From Paraglomus occultum (Eukaryota; Glomeromycota; Glomeromycetes; Paraglomerales; Paraglomeraceae), in NCBI GenBank assembly GCA_910592205.1, contig CAJVPJ010000008.1, forward strand, positions 1-64,000: a DNA stretch of 64,000 bases, written 5' to 3'. Of the stretch, positions 10,710-21,861 are shown piece by piece. The notes beneath the pieces are model-generated. The model was given only the letters and a program-made list of their open reading frames with translations, was not told where the DNA came from and did not search any database. A program made the translations under genes and the position numbers. The number at the start of each line of letters is the position of its first letter. Position 1 is the stretch's first letter.

Positions 10710-12983
10710 TCAACTTTCATCCATAACGACAACGTCTTCGATAGCATCAGCACCAAGCTTTAATCTGATATACTCTTTTAGTCTGTCGTTCTCATATTCC
10801 AGTGTTCTAACGTTGTCTTTCGTGTCAGTGTTCCCACGGGCCTTGTTTTCGCCTTTTTCGTGATATCTTATTTGCACAACATCGTGAACAGCTTCACCCA
10901 AGTGGTTATCTTCACCCAAGATAGGAGACATCGAAACGGATAATTTTTTCTGTTTTTCGTTGAATAAAATGGATTGAATACTAGGCAGAAATTTTACACT
11001 GTCGAATCTTACGGGAATAGACGTGGGAGTGGTGGGTGTCAAGGGAGATACGGCCGTGACGGATGACTGAGAGCAAGGTGGCGTTGAAACATTGGACAAA
11101 AGATCCATGATAGTCGAATAATTGTGATATTTGCGTGTAGAAGAGTGCGAAGTTACTTGCGTGCTGTAACAAGGAATCGACGTGGAACTGGTTTGTTTTG
11201 TTGGCGTATGAAACTGTGATGAAAGAACATTGCATGGTTCTTGGTCGGAGAACATTGGTCGTAAATGTGCATTTTGCAAGTCAGTAACCGAATGCATATC
11301 TTGTGATCGTGTGCCATTACCTCCAGCATCCAAAGCCGATTGATCAAGCAAGCGCAAATTTGAATATCTGCCGTAATTTTCTGCATGCAGTTGTGCAGCA
11401 TTATAACGTGTATTTTGCGGGTTATTAGCGTCTTCATCATAATGCAATTTTTGGCGCGTACAATCTGATTGCGTTGAGTAGAAACTATAAAAAAGAGGTA
11501 TTTGATTCTGCTTGACGAAAGAATGGCTGGTAGCGGAAAGAGTGCTGCCGATTGCCGCATTATTGTCAGTACTATCATAAACATTATTGTAATCGTTTTC
11601 ATAATACCTCTCTGATTTGTCGTAAATATTGTCAATTGTCGTTATCTTGTAACGAAACTCATTGCCTTTTTCATTGTCGCGAAATTTCTCGTTTCGCTTT
11701 CTCTTCTTTTTCATCTCCATGCAGTCATTATCCTCATCATTATTAACATGGCGATCAGACTCTATTTCTTCATCCTCATCGTCTTTCCTTCTACTTTCTT
11801 TAAATCCTTTAGCATGGGGGTTGTTCTCTTTCTTTAACGCATTTACCTGTTCATTCTGATAATGTGTTACAGCAATAAAAATTGTTTCGTCAAATTTAAA
11901 CGTTTTTACGTCATTATTTTGGCCATGCTTGACCATTTGAATACGCGGTTGGTATTTGTAAAATGTCGTCAAACCAAAGTAACCGCTAGGGAAATTGTTT
12001 GGGCATGATAGAGAAGAGGGTGATGATGACAGGCTAGTGCGATTAAACAGTTTCACTTTGGCAAAGTTGACGCCTCTTTCCATCCAATACCGCCCTAGTT
12101 AGGTAATAAAAGTGTGCGTTACTCATTGTGCGCATTAATATTTTAAAATGTGTTAACAAAAAGAGTAAGTAAACTCGCAAATCATAAATATTCTGATGCT
12201 ATTATGCGTTATTACACGTCCATCCCAACAATTATCATTTTATTCTCGCCGTTAATTCATACCCGATTGCGGCGATTCAGGCTGAAGATAAGGGTGACCA
12301 AAAACTTGATCCGTTCTGCATTCTTGTTTAACGGCTTTGCCTAAACTATGTTGTGTAGTTAATTCTGGTGAAAACTTTAGTGTAATTCCTCCTGATTTTG
12401 AATGTTCAATGGTATTTTCTTTTCTTCTTTTATTTCTTTTGTCGAATCCAATGCACACCCACTTGCCATTTCTCCACCTGAATCTTGAGTGCGAAACTGG
12501 TATAAAATCGAGGACAAACGAGTACGATGCTGATGGCGAGAGATTAATGGGCGTGAATTTCAGGGAAGGAAATAAGCATCTGCCAGTCTTTGTAATTATC
12601 ATTTCATTTTCCATGGAACTAAATTGACGCCAAAGGCCATGATTTTCGAGATGAAGGGATTCGATAGGTGGTGGCAGAAAAGCACATGACGACGTATGAG
12701 ACAACGGCATTGTTGAAATGAAAAGGAAATTGGGTGCACTAGTCGACGTAAGCATTTGCGTTGGATTATTGCCGTATTTCTTGCAATGATTGTCTGCTGT
12801 TCTTTCATCGTCCTTGACCCGTTCTGGTTTTTCGTCGGCTATAAGCTGTTGGTTCGTGCTTTTGTGGGCTATGTTAGTCTCTATCGGTTGTCGTTTTTCC
12901 AGTACCGATGCGGGCAACAAGTCGGACGCGTGTATCAAATAGTTGATGTTCATTTTGCTGCTGCAGCGTCGCAAATGTGCCAT
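10710..12983 (-). CDS. T-box family transcription factor
   Basis: Two exons join with phase 1: 12983..12263 and 12094..10710, giving about 701 aa. The T-box DNA-binding domain spans residues ~117-340. It opens with LWRQFSSMENEMIITKTGR and continues with CLFPSLKF, a YSFVLDFIPV strand, PYLQPESPQSGRYWM (across the intron), GVNFAKVKLFN, FYKYQPRI and FIAVTHYQNEQV. It ends with the K-NNPHAKGFKE helix that enters the DNA groove. A lysine/arginine-rich loop of ~45 residues is inserted between the WVCIGFDK strand and the HPYLQPESP segment. The C-terminal ~350 residues are Ser/Thr/Asn-rich with acidic stretches and no second domain. T-box proteins occur in animals, their unicellular relatives and a few early-diverging fungi, and are absent from Dikarya. 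Target genes are unknown. The start codon is the first ATG of the exon, and an upstream exon is possible. Confidence 0.88.
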
Positions 12984-13016
12984 TTAAATAGAGTTGACAA
13001 GTTAAATATGACATAG

Positions 13017-13851
13017 GAATGTGATAGCCTTATCCAACTCAGTTGAAATTAGTCAATGTGTTTGTTGTTATGCAGCGCTGATATCTGCCCTTAATGCGTA
13101 ACTTTTCGTTTATTATGACAGCTTGGCATTGATATAACTATGATAAATAACTACTAAATTAAAATCACAACGAATAGTATTTGTATATTTTCGTTTGAAC
13201 ACCCGAATATGACGATAAAAGTGGCAAATAACGTCCAGATTGCATAACAATGACCTGTTAACTACCATAGTCGATATAATATCATTTGTCTACAAAACGC
13301 ATAATAGTAAGTAATCGTGATAATTAATATTGCGAAAGCTCGATAACGTAATGCTTACGTTCGCAAATTAAGAGAATATCAGTTAATTTATATTGCATTT
13401 GTTTAGAATACTGCATACCCATAGATAGCAAAGATATCTCTCTCTATTATGATCTATCCGACGTATGAAATTAAATAATCAACAAGTATGTCTGCATATA
13501 CAGGTGATTTAAAGCTCATCGCAATATCCTGTCTAGTTTAAATAAATTACTTGTTTTAGACACTTAGTGTTGGAATATTCAGAACTTACGTGTGTAATGG
13601 CTGGTTGCCACGAGATGATTCCCGGCCGTCGGCTAATCAAAGATATTACAAAATTCGGAGAATTGTGTAAAACGCAGGATCTCAATTAACCATTACTTAT
13701 TAGCATAAACTCCGCATGAAGTTTTTATTTGGAATATTAAATAAGTTTATATGTATGCCGAGTAGATAAAACGTAAGTTATAGATTGTAATCTTGTAATA
13801 TGATATGTGCATTTAATATAATAAACAACATTTGGAGTGGAGTAAACATGC
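13017..13851. other. AT-rich intergenic region
   Basis: Upstream flank of the T-box gene and downstream flank of the pirin gene. It is strongly AT-rich, with stops in all frames; no RNA gene or repeat was recognised. Confidence 0.5.
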
Positions 13852-15051
13852 TCAAGTCCTAATAACCCCATCAGCAATTGATGATCGCCAATTCTTCGCT
13901 CGTTCAAACCCATTTTTGCAGTAGTTATAGTCACGGATAGCCTGGTAAATCTGTTCATCCGCATTCATTACGAATGGGCCATGTTGAACAATTCGCTCCT
14001 ACAATCGATTAATATACATGTCTGTTAACACATATCAAGTAACTATAGATACCAATACATATACTTCATTATACTTACGTTAAGCGGCTTGCCAGCAAAG
14101 AGAACAAACCGCAAATCGTCTTCCCGTGCCTCAACATTCAAATGATCACCTTCATTATCATCGAGAAACAGCACATGAGCTGTTTCGCCTTTGTATTCAG
14201 TTTCTCCAAAATATCCAGATCCCTTAATTACATAAATAAATCCTCTGTATTCCTTTGGTATTTCCTGCCTGACTTTTTTCCCTTTGACTAACGAAAAATC
14301 AATCATCAACGATGGTGTCCGCGTGAACACCGGTGATTGCACTCCATGTGATTCGCCTGCAATTACTTTTATCTCAACACCCTCTTCTGGTTGGGCTCGT
14401 GGAATATCCTTATCTTTGAGATCTTGATAACTAGGTTCAATCATCTTTTGGTCAGCAGAAAGATTGAGCCAAAGTTGAATTCCACGAGAGGGAGTGGGAG
14501 ATGCTGGCATTTCTGCGTGAACTATACCTTTGCCAGCAGTCATCCATTGGATATCACTTAAGAATAAGATAGGGAGCAGAAAAAGTATGGCAATGATGAG
14601 TAATCAAATCAATTTGATGATTTAAGTTATTGTACTTACCCTGGCCCAATGATACCCTTATTTCCAGCAAAGTCTTCGTGAGCTATGGCACCTACAATTA
14701 ATTCATTTATTTGACGTTCGATTGTTGTCGAAAAAAAAATAGTCTTTATTTATTCCTCAAGTCGAATTACCGACCTTCTAAGAGATATGTCACCGTCTCA
14801 AATCCTCTGTGCGGATGATCTGGAAATCCGGCTGGTGGGGCTACGGTGAAATCATCGCACATTAGGAACGGATCCAAATAACTATGACCCCCGCCAATTG
14901 CTCTGCGAACTGTTGCACCAACACCCTCTGGTCGAGCCTAAGGAAGAATTACGAATTCAGAGGGCATGTCCAATGTAAATGACATTGCAAGGTTATTACC
15001 TACTTTTGCAAATAAGGATTTTGAAATTGTACGAGCAATGCTTCCTGCCAT
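13852..15051 (-). CDS. pirin family protein
   Basis: Five exons join in frame: 15051..15004, 14937..14775, 14691..14640, 14556..14079 and 13998..13852, giving 295 aa, the size of human pirin. It is a bicupin. The N-terminal cupin holds FLMCDDF, the metal-binding [17 protein letters not shown] and a second [19 protein letters not shown] segment, then the [13 protein letters not shown] motif that supplies the last metal ligands. The C-terminal cupin has [13 protein letters not shown] and ends with [11 protein letters not shown]. Pirins bind Fe or Ni; some act as quercetin dioxygenases, others as redox-sensing transcription cofactors. Which role applies here cannot be told. All expected His/Glu ligands of cupin 1 appear present. 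Confidence 0.94.
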
Positions 15052-15373
15052 TACGATACAAATATGCTAGAGACAAGTCACTTCTTGATTCCTTCGTTCC
15101 TCCTTATATATGCAGGCACCTTTTTGATTCATAATTTTTGATTTCTAATATTAATACAGATAGTAATATTATTAATATTATTAATCTGTCCGATGATTAA
15201 TCTGATCATAAAATTTAGTAATGTTCTGGTCCATTCTGGATTTAGTCTGTTTCGGGATTGTCACTATTTGCTTCGATTTTATCACATATTAACATTATAA
15301 TTTATACGGATTATTGTAACGGGACAATATCGAAGTCCTTGTAGCACTAATAATATAATAATAATTAATGTGG

Positions 15374-15513
15374 CGGATTAAAACGAAATCGGATTAAAAC
15401 GAAATTTTGGTTTCCTTGAAACCCACATATACTCTTTTACTAACAAATGGTACCTAAATCCTAACCCAAATTCCAAAAAAAAATTTCGTTTTAATCCGAT
15501 TTCGTTTTATTAA
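15374..15513. repeat. palindromic hairpin element
   Basis: A ~35-base left arm with two GGATTAAAACGAAAT units is matched by a right arm with the reverse complement (ATTTCGTTTTAATCC units). They are separated by ~70 bases. Total ~140 bp with no ORF. This is a MITE-like foldback element in the gap between the pirin and trehalose genes. Confidence 0.75.
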
Positions 15514-16426
15514 TACTACAATTAACAGTAATTGTGACTGTTAATTTAGATTTGTTACAAACTTCTTTGATAATCCCCAAAGTAGTCTTTTTATAAACCG
15601 ATTTCGCTCAGTTTGCTACAAGTTAGTAAATTTGCCAAACAGTTCGTAATCATAGTTATTCTCAATGCAGCAAACTCAGATACATCCGATCGCAAGATTA
15701 TATTAATGAACTTTGTAAATGCATGTCAATATTGAAAAATCGATTAACGCAACTATAATGGGTTTATCGTCAGAGTGCTTTTTTGAAAATGTCATCGAAA
15801 TTACCGATAAAATGAGGGAACCAATTGATATGAAAAAGACAATAAACGTGTTTGTTTCATCAGATTTCATGCGTTTAAATACTCTCTATGTGGTATCAAT
15901 TATGAGAATAATCGAAATCTAAAAATCCCCAACTTTCATTATCAGATAATAACAGAGAACGTCTTAACTATGTCAAACTAGCCCCAATCTTTCGATAACG
16001 GGGATAAATACTTTGGATCTTTACAGTGTATAATCAATCAACTGGATGATCTTAAAGAGGTGACGTTCTGTATTACGCCGAATGAACGCCAATCTGTATT
16101 ACTAACAAATAAGACTTTGACATAGCGCCATGTAAAACGATACATTTACGTTAATTTAGTTAATTTATTACCGTCGTCCCTGTTTATTAAAACTATATTA
16201 TGCGATCAGGAAATAGCGAATAGTTCAGCTGGAAAGCCGATAAGGAAATTGGGAAGTTGCAAAAGGGGGTATGCAATGATTTATCACTATTCGATCTTTC
16301 ATTCAGTTCTTGGTGCAACCATAAATGTCAACGTTTTTTTTATGTAATTGACGCCCACGAGAAACATGTGCTAATAAGAAGCTATTTCCCACACATCTAT
16401 TTCCCCACTCAACTCAAACTCAAACT

Positions 16427-19376
16427 ATGGCCGACGACGCATCAAACGGGGGGCCAACAACTACTGCTCCAGATCTTCGCCTTCTCGTGGTGTCTAACCG
16501 TCTGCCGGTGACCATATCTAAGAATGAAAAGGAGTACAACTTCAAAATGTCTTCTGGCGGTTTAGTGAGTGCGTTGAGCGGTGTAAAGAAGCTAATGACG
16601 TTTACTTGGATTGGTTGGCCTGGTCAGTCTCCTATTAAAAACATGTAGACTAGAACAATGCACGAGAACGTGGCGGTTGAATTGATTTTCGTGGTCCGTT
16701 TAAATGTTGCCATGTAATCAATTAATCCTCACCTAGTCTTGTCTTTAATCTCGATTGAGTTTCTGTTTTCTCTGTCTGATGTGTTCCAATTGATGATCTA
16801 TGTGGTAGGTATCAATGTGCCCGAGGAAGATAGAACCCAAGTGATTAGCAAACTAGAAGAAAAGTCTTGTCTGCCCGTGTTTATCGACGACGATGTCGCC
16901 GATCGTCATTATAATGGCTTTTCAAACTCCATTTTATGGCCCCTTTTCCATTACCACCCTGGTGAAATCTCTTTCGATGAGGGCGATTGGGAAGCTTATC
17001 GATGTGTTAATAGTATGTTCGCCGAGTCTGTCGCTCAAATAGTACGAGATGGAGATTTAGTATGGGTACAAGATTATCATCTGATGCTACTTCCGAGTAT
17101 GCTTAGAGAGAAAATAGCCGGCGTTAAGAATGTGAAGATTGGCTTCTTCCTACATACGCCATTCCCTAGTAGCGAGATCTATCGGTATGTCAAGTCACCA
17201 GTTGAGGAAGCATATTCTGATTGAAGAGATTTCCATTCCACTTACCCGATCATTGTCAACATTTAGTATTCTACCTGTCCGTAAGGAAGTCTTGGACGGG
17301 GTTTTATCCTCTGACTTGATCGGGTTCCATACGTATGATTACGCAAGACATTTCTTGTCGTCTTGCACTCGGATATTAGGATTATCCACTATGCCTAATG
17401 GCATCGATTATGAAGGCAAACACGTGCATGTTGGAACTTTCCCAATAGGCATTGATCCGGAGAAATTTGAAGAAGTATGTTTAACGAATGATGAATTAGT
17501 GTCGTCTTTAGATAGTACCATGACATTTAAATTCGTACCGCTGGCTTGCAGGGCCTGAAGAACCCAAGTATTCAAGAACGGATTGAAACATTAGAAGAAA
17601 AGTTCAAGGGTATCAAACTTATCGTCGGGGTTGATCGATTGGATTACATCAAAGGGGTTCCGCAGAAATTCCATGCTCTAGAAGTATTCTTAACTAAACA
17701 TCCTGAGTGGATAGGAAAAGTTGTCCTCGTACAGGTCGCTGTTCCCTCTCGTCAAGATGTGGAGGAATATCAAAATCTGAGAGAGGCTGTGAATGAACTT
17801 GTTGGGAGAATTAATGGACAATTTGGCACGGCAGAGTTTATGCCTATCCATTTTATGCACAAGTCGATTAATTTCGACGAGTTGGTTGCATTATACGCTG
17901 TTGCCGACGCGTGTCTTGTATCCTCAACAAGAGACGGAATGAACCTGGTATCCTACGAGTATATTGCATGTCAGAAACAAAGAAATGGCGTGCTAATACT
18001 CAGCGAGTTTGCTGGAGCGGCACAGTCACTGAATGGTACAAATTTTGAATTCTTTTGTTAGCGAAAGAAGGACAACGTAACGTCATCTAACCTTTTTGGT
18101 GGGGATCAATGTAGGATCTATTATAGTCAATCCGTGGAATACCGAAGAACTTGCAAATGCTATCCACGAAGCAGTTACAATGTCAGAATCTCAACGAAAG
18201 TCAAATCACCAGAAACTATATCGATATGTAACGAGATATACGGCCGCATATTGGGGCACGAGCTTTGTTAATGAATTGAGGGTAACTATAGATACCGTCA
18301 GTATTCGTCTGATGTAATACGCTCGCTTATAATTATTCCGTTTAATGATTCCCCGGAAAAGCGCGTTAGCGAACCGCAAATGCAAAGTCCACGCTTATCT
18401 CGAGACCTTGTTCTAAGCGCTGCAAACGCGTCCAAAAAACATCGCGTCATTTTTCTCGACTACGACGGTACTTTAACCGACGCTCACAAACTACCCGAAT
18501 TCGCCAAACCAAAGGATACAATCACGGCGACTCTTCGCGACCTTCAAAACCAACCGAACACACACGTCTATATTCTCTCTGGTCGGAGCCGTCAACATCT
18601 CGATATATGGTTCGAATCAACTGGTGTAGGCCTCTCGGCCGAACACGGCTGTTTCTACAAACACCCAAAGTCGTTGAGAGGTGTCATAGATCCAACCGCA
18701 AACTCCGCTGCTGAGGGGAAATCATTGAAGGAGGAAGGCAATGGATGGTATAGATTAGTTGAGCAGGTTGACCCGACGTGGAGGGAGACCATCAGACCGT
18801 TGTTTCAACATTATAAGGATAGGACTCCTGGCTCATTTATTGAAGAAAAGGAAATTAATTTAACGTGGCATTATCGCAACGCCGATCCCGAGTTTGGATC
18901 ATGGCAGGCGACGGAGCTTCAAGTTAATTTGGAAAAGTCACTGATCCATTTGGCACTGTCGGTAAGTAAACAAAAAAGCACGAATTTTTGTCAAACGAGA
19001 AGGGAGAGCTCGTGTCCTTTATTGGTATTTGTCTTTAAATATTCGTTTCTTACGAAAATCGTTCATCCATGTTACTTGCTTTCTTCAGATTGTGCGTGGT
19101 AATAAGACGCTCGAAGTTCGTCCGTCTACAGTCGACAAAGCAACAGCAGTCCGTGCCATTCTTAAAGACTTACAGCAGGCCCAGAATCATGTTGATTTTA
19201 TTTTATGCATAGGTGATGGAAAGACGGATGAACCTGTATTTTCCGCGTTGAAAGAAGTAAATTCTGACTGTATTACGAGTACTGTCGGTAAAAAGCAGAC
19301 GGATGCTAAATACTATATTGACAATGTGCGAGACGTTGAAAAACTGCTCACTGCTCTAAGCAAAGAGCTACATTAG
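16427..19376 (+). CDS. trehalose-6-phosphate synthase/phosphatase fusion
   Basis: Seven exons join in frame: 16427..16622, 16809..17184, 17267..17474, 17552..18035, 18115..18281, 18362..18961 and 19089..19376, giving 772 aa. Residues ~15-475 are a GT20 trehalose-6-phosphate synthase. Motifs: LLVVSNRLPVT, SSGGLVSAL, FTWIGWPG, NSILWPLFHYHP, VWVQDYHLMLLP, IGFFLHTPFPSSEI, DLIGFHTYDYARHFL, VGVDRLDYIKGVP, RDGMNLVSYEYIACQ and LSEFAGAAQSL. Residues ~500-772 are a HAD-type trehalose-6-phosphate phosphatase with the nucleophile motif FLDYDGTLT near residue 510, a LSGRSR motif and GDGKTDEPVF (acidic motif IV). One protein could therefore make trehalose from UDP-glucose and glucose-6-phosphate. The synthase catalytic residues look conserved, so this is not the inactive-TPS type as far as can be read. 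Confidence 0.92.
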
Positions 19377-19511
19377 TAAAAAGGTCATGTGGAAGAATCT
19401 TCAAATTTACGGTTGTAATCTAAAGAAAGAAGTAAATAGAATCAATAAATTTATAGTATTCAAATGCAATGATGCGAACGGATTACTCACTAGTATTTCG
19501 ACGAATTTTAA

Positions 19512-20124
19512 CTAGTCTTTCTCCAAGTTTATGGCTGTCCCAAACTTGCCATAAAGGATAGTTTTCAGTTGTTGCATTTTGTCATTCATAGAATCTAATT
19601 GATTTCTTAATTCTTCAACTTCCTCTGTTAATAGTGATGTCTCTTGTTCTAATCGTGATTGGACTTCAGAAAGTGAAAGCAAAATGAACGCATCGCCTAT
19701 TTTATACCTGAACATTATATGGTATATGAGCATAGAGCGTAGTATAATGAAATTACCGGGTATACACTACTACCAAGCATTCATTCTGAACAGTAATGAC
19801 GTTGATAGGAAGGTAACAAGCTAACCTAACCAATTCATCCTCGTCGACCAGTTCTAGTTCTAAGGCCAAGTCATCAATGTATTCCTTTTCTTGCTATATT
19901 ATCGAGCAAAATGATCATAGATTGTAGTAACACTAATAGGCTGCAGTATCTCAACACTTTGAGGAAAGTACCTTTTTATGTTCATATTGCTCTTCTATAT
20001 CATTGTATTTGCTGACTAACTTGCTGAAAGAGTTAATATTCTGTTGGTCCTCCCAAGTAACTTCAGCATTAACCTCTTCGTCTTCGTTGAGCTGTGTTAG
20101 TTCGGGTGATTTTATTGTCGTCAT
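19512..20124 (-). CDS. GIM3: prefoldin subunit 4
   Basis: Three exons join in frame: 20124..19972, 19893..19826 and 19707..19512, giving 138 aa. It is a beta-type prefoldin subunit: coiled-coil arms at residues ~25-55 and ~95-130 flank the hairpin core, with LVDEDELVRYKIGDAF as the subunit-4 signature. The chaperone hexamer hands nascent actin and tubulin to the TRiC/CCT chaperonin. The start was set at MTTIKSPE, where subunit-4 homologs usually begin; the longer upstream ORF (to 20283) has no matching sequence. Confidence 0.93.
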
Positions 20125-20973
20125 TTCAATTCGGTTTGAGGTGAGAAAGTTAAGTAGATTGCTTTGTGTAAGAACAAAGACGTAATGTTTACCATGCGCA
20201 TTGTAGGAAAGTGGTTCTGAATATGAAGGCCTGGTTAGACCCTGGAGAATTTCAAAACATTTGACGTCAATTGAGAAATTCATTAGCCATTGGATGGCTT
20301 AAAAAAAATATCCCTAGCAATTTCTCCTCATGTGCAAGCAGTGTTAACATTGACTTATGCTACATATAAATCGTGTAGGTAATTTTGCGCAAAAACTACT
20401 ATAGCGAATGTAAATTAACCGTAAAGACAGCGCGCTACTCTCTTGACAAAATTGTGAAAGTTTGACAGTAATATAGCCTAGAACACAGTCGCAATGCCGT
20501 TCAATATTTATTCAGCTTTCACCTATAGTAATGACATAGTCACAAACGATTGTTGGTTTTTTTTGAAGAATAAATTTCAGATGCTCGCTCCCTGTAAATA
20601 CTTTATGTGCATTGCAGTGATCTATGATTCCCACCACCCGTTTCGGCGTTATTCGGTTCCTTAAAGCATGATCGTGTCTTTCGGGGTTCTGGCACAGGTG
20701 ACACTAGTTTCTTTGTAAGTATATACCAAAGCGAATTATTGCAACTCTCCCATAAGGATTTTTTCTATACATGAAATGATTCGCCCATGGAATGGCATAT
20801 AAATCATCATAGTATTGGTCAGTAGTCCCATGTTGTGGAGTTGACTGTTATAAATTATGCCATTTATCAACAGGCTGAAAATAAAGCCAATAAATACTCC
20901 GAAAAAGAATTCGCTCGTAAATGTAAGCATTTTTTGTAGATTTGTTTTAACGATGTATTATTTCAACGGGAGA
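20125..20973. other. intergenic, no supported gene
   Basis: Upstream flank of the prefoldin gene. A minus-strand ORF at 20736..20930 encodes a 64-residue hydrophobic stretch, but it has no recognisable family or flanking exon and is treated as chance. Confidence 0.4.
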
Positions 20974-21203
20974 CGATCATAACGCCGAAAATCATTTCAC
21001 CGACGTAAGATTTCACCGACAATCATTTCACCGAAAATCATTTCGCCGACAATCATTTCGCCGACAACACTACCAAAAAAGGATAATTTCGAAATAATGT
21101 TGGTGAATATGTCGGTGAAATGATTGTCGGTGAAATGATTGTCGACGAAATGATTGTCGGTGAAATATTACGTCGGTGAAATAATTTTCGGTGAAATGAT
21201 ACG
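20974..21203. mobile_element. 230-bp full-length hairpin MITE with CGGTGAAATGATT units
   Basis: The left arm (about 20974..21066) and right arm (about 21109..21203) are near-perfect reverse complements over ~92 bases. Each arm is built from five to six tandem units of the type CACCGACAATCATTT. The ~40-base loop has no ORF. On transcription or extrusion the element would form a very stable hairpin. Foldback MITEs of this kind are typical of repeat-rich fungal genomes. Confidence 0.85.
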
Positions 21204-21375
21204 GACCCATTTCAACGATATTTATTGAGTTTTGGTTGGTAAGTTAACCGGTGCTGTTTTTATAATAAAATATTCGTTTGTTCATCATAAACTGCGGACG
21301 ATTATTAGACAAACGCGAATTTCTGCGCATTGATTATCATTGGTCACCTTCTGCATATAGGGGAACAATAGTTAC

Positions 21376-21657
21376 ATGGACACTCAAATGCAAAGCGAAT
21401 TGGATCGAGCTAACAAGAAACTGGACAGGTTAGAGGAGCTGAGGAATGGTGCAGAGGAAAGGTACCAAGGGGAGAGAGAGAAGCTGGAGCAACAGGAGAA
21501 TGTCTTGGAGGAAAGGAAGACATGTCTCATTGTGTTGCTTGCAAGCACTCAACCAGGTAACGACTTTGTGGATATTCTTTATTATGACTTTATCATGAAT
21601 CTACTTTTTGGTTCATATTATCCAATTGTGTTTGGGGATATAAAGCTGCTCTTGTAA
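21376..21657 (+). CDS. short coiled-coil ORF, probable gene fragment
   Basis: The frame gives 93 aa, but only the first ~60 look like protein. They are charged and strongly predicted by eye to form a coiled coil (DRANKKLDRLEELRNGAEER and more E/R/K heptads). The rest is hydrophobic and follows a GTAACG that could be an intron donor after STQPG. No family was recognised. It lies directly upstream of the Mollicutes-code segment and may be the broken 5' end of a fungal gene into which that DNA inserted. Confidence 0.35.
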   Translation: MDTQMQSELDRANKKLDRLEELRNGAEERYQGEREKLEQQENVLEERKTCLIVLLASTQPGNDFVDILYYDFIMNLLFGSYYPIVFGDIKLLL

Positions 21658-21861
21658 TATCTTTGTGACAATGACAGCCTCATTATCATCCTTCATCTTA
21701 ACAGATCATGACAAGCAAGATATTAGCACATCTTTAAGAACTATTTCTGTACATCACTTTCATCTTTACCATCATACATCAATTATTTCAGAGATAGTGC
21801 AAGAGCATTGGGGATTGATGAGTTAAAAAAAAGAGCAATTGGTTTTAATTCAAATCAGATA

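Noticed and set aside
20736-20930. 64-aa hydrophobic minus-strand ORF
   Set aside because: AT-rich DNA readily gives such frames; no partner exon or family resemblance.
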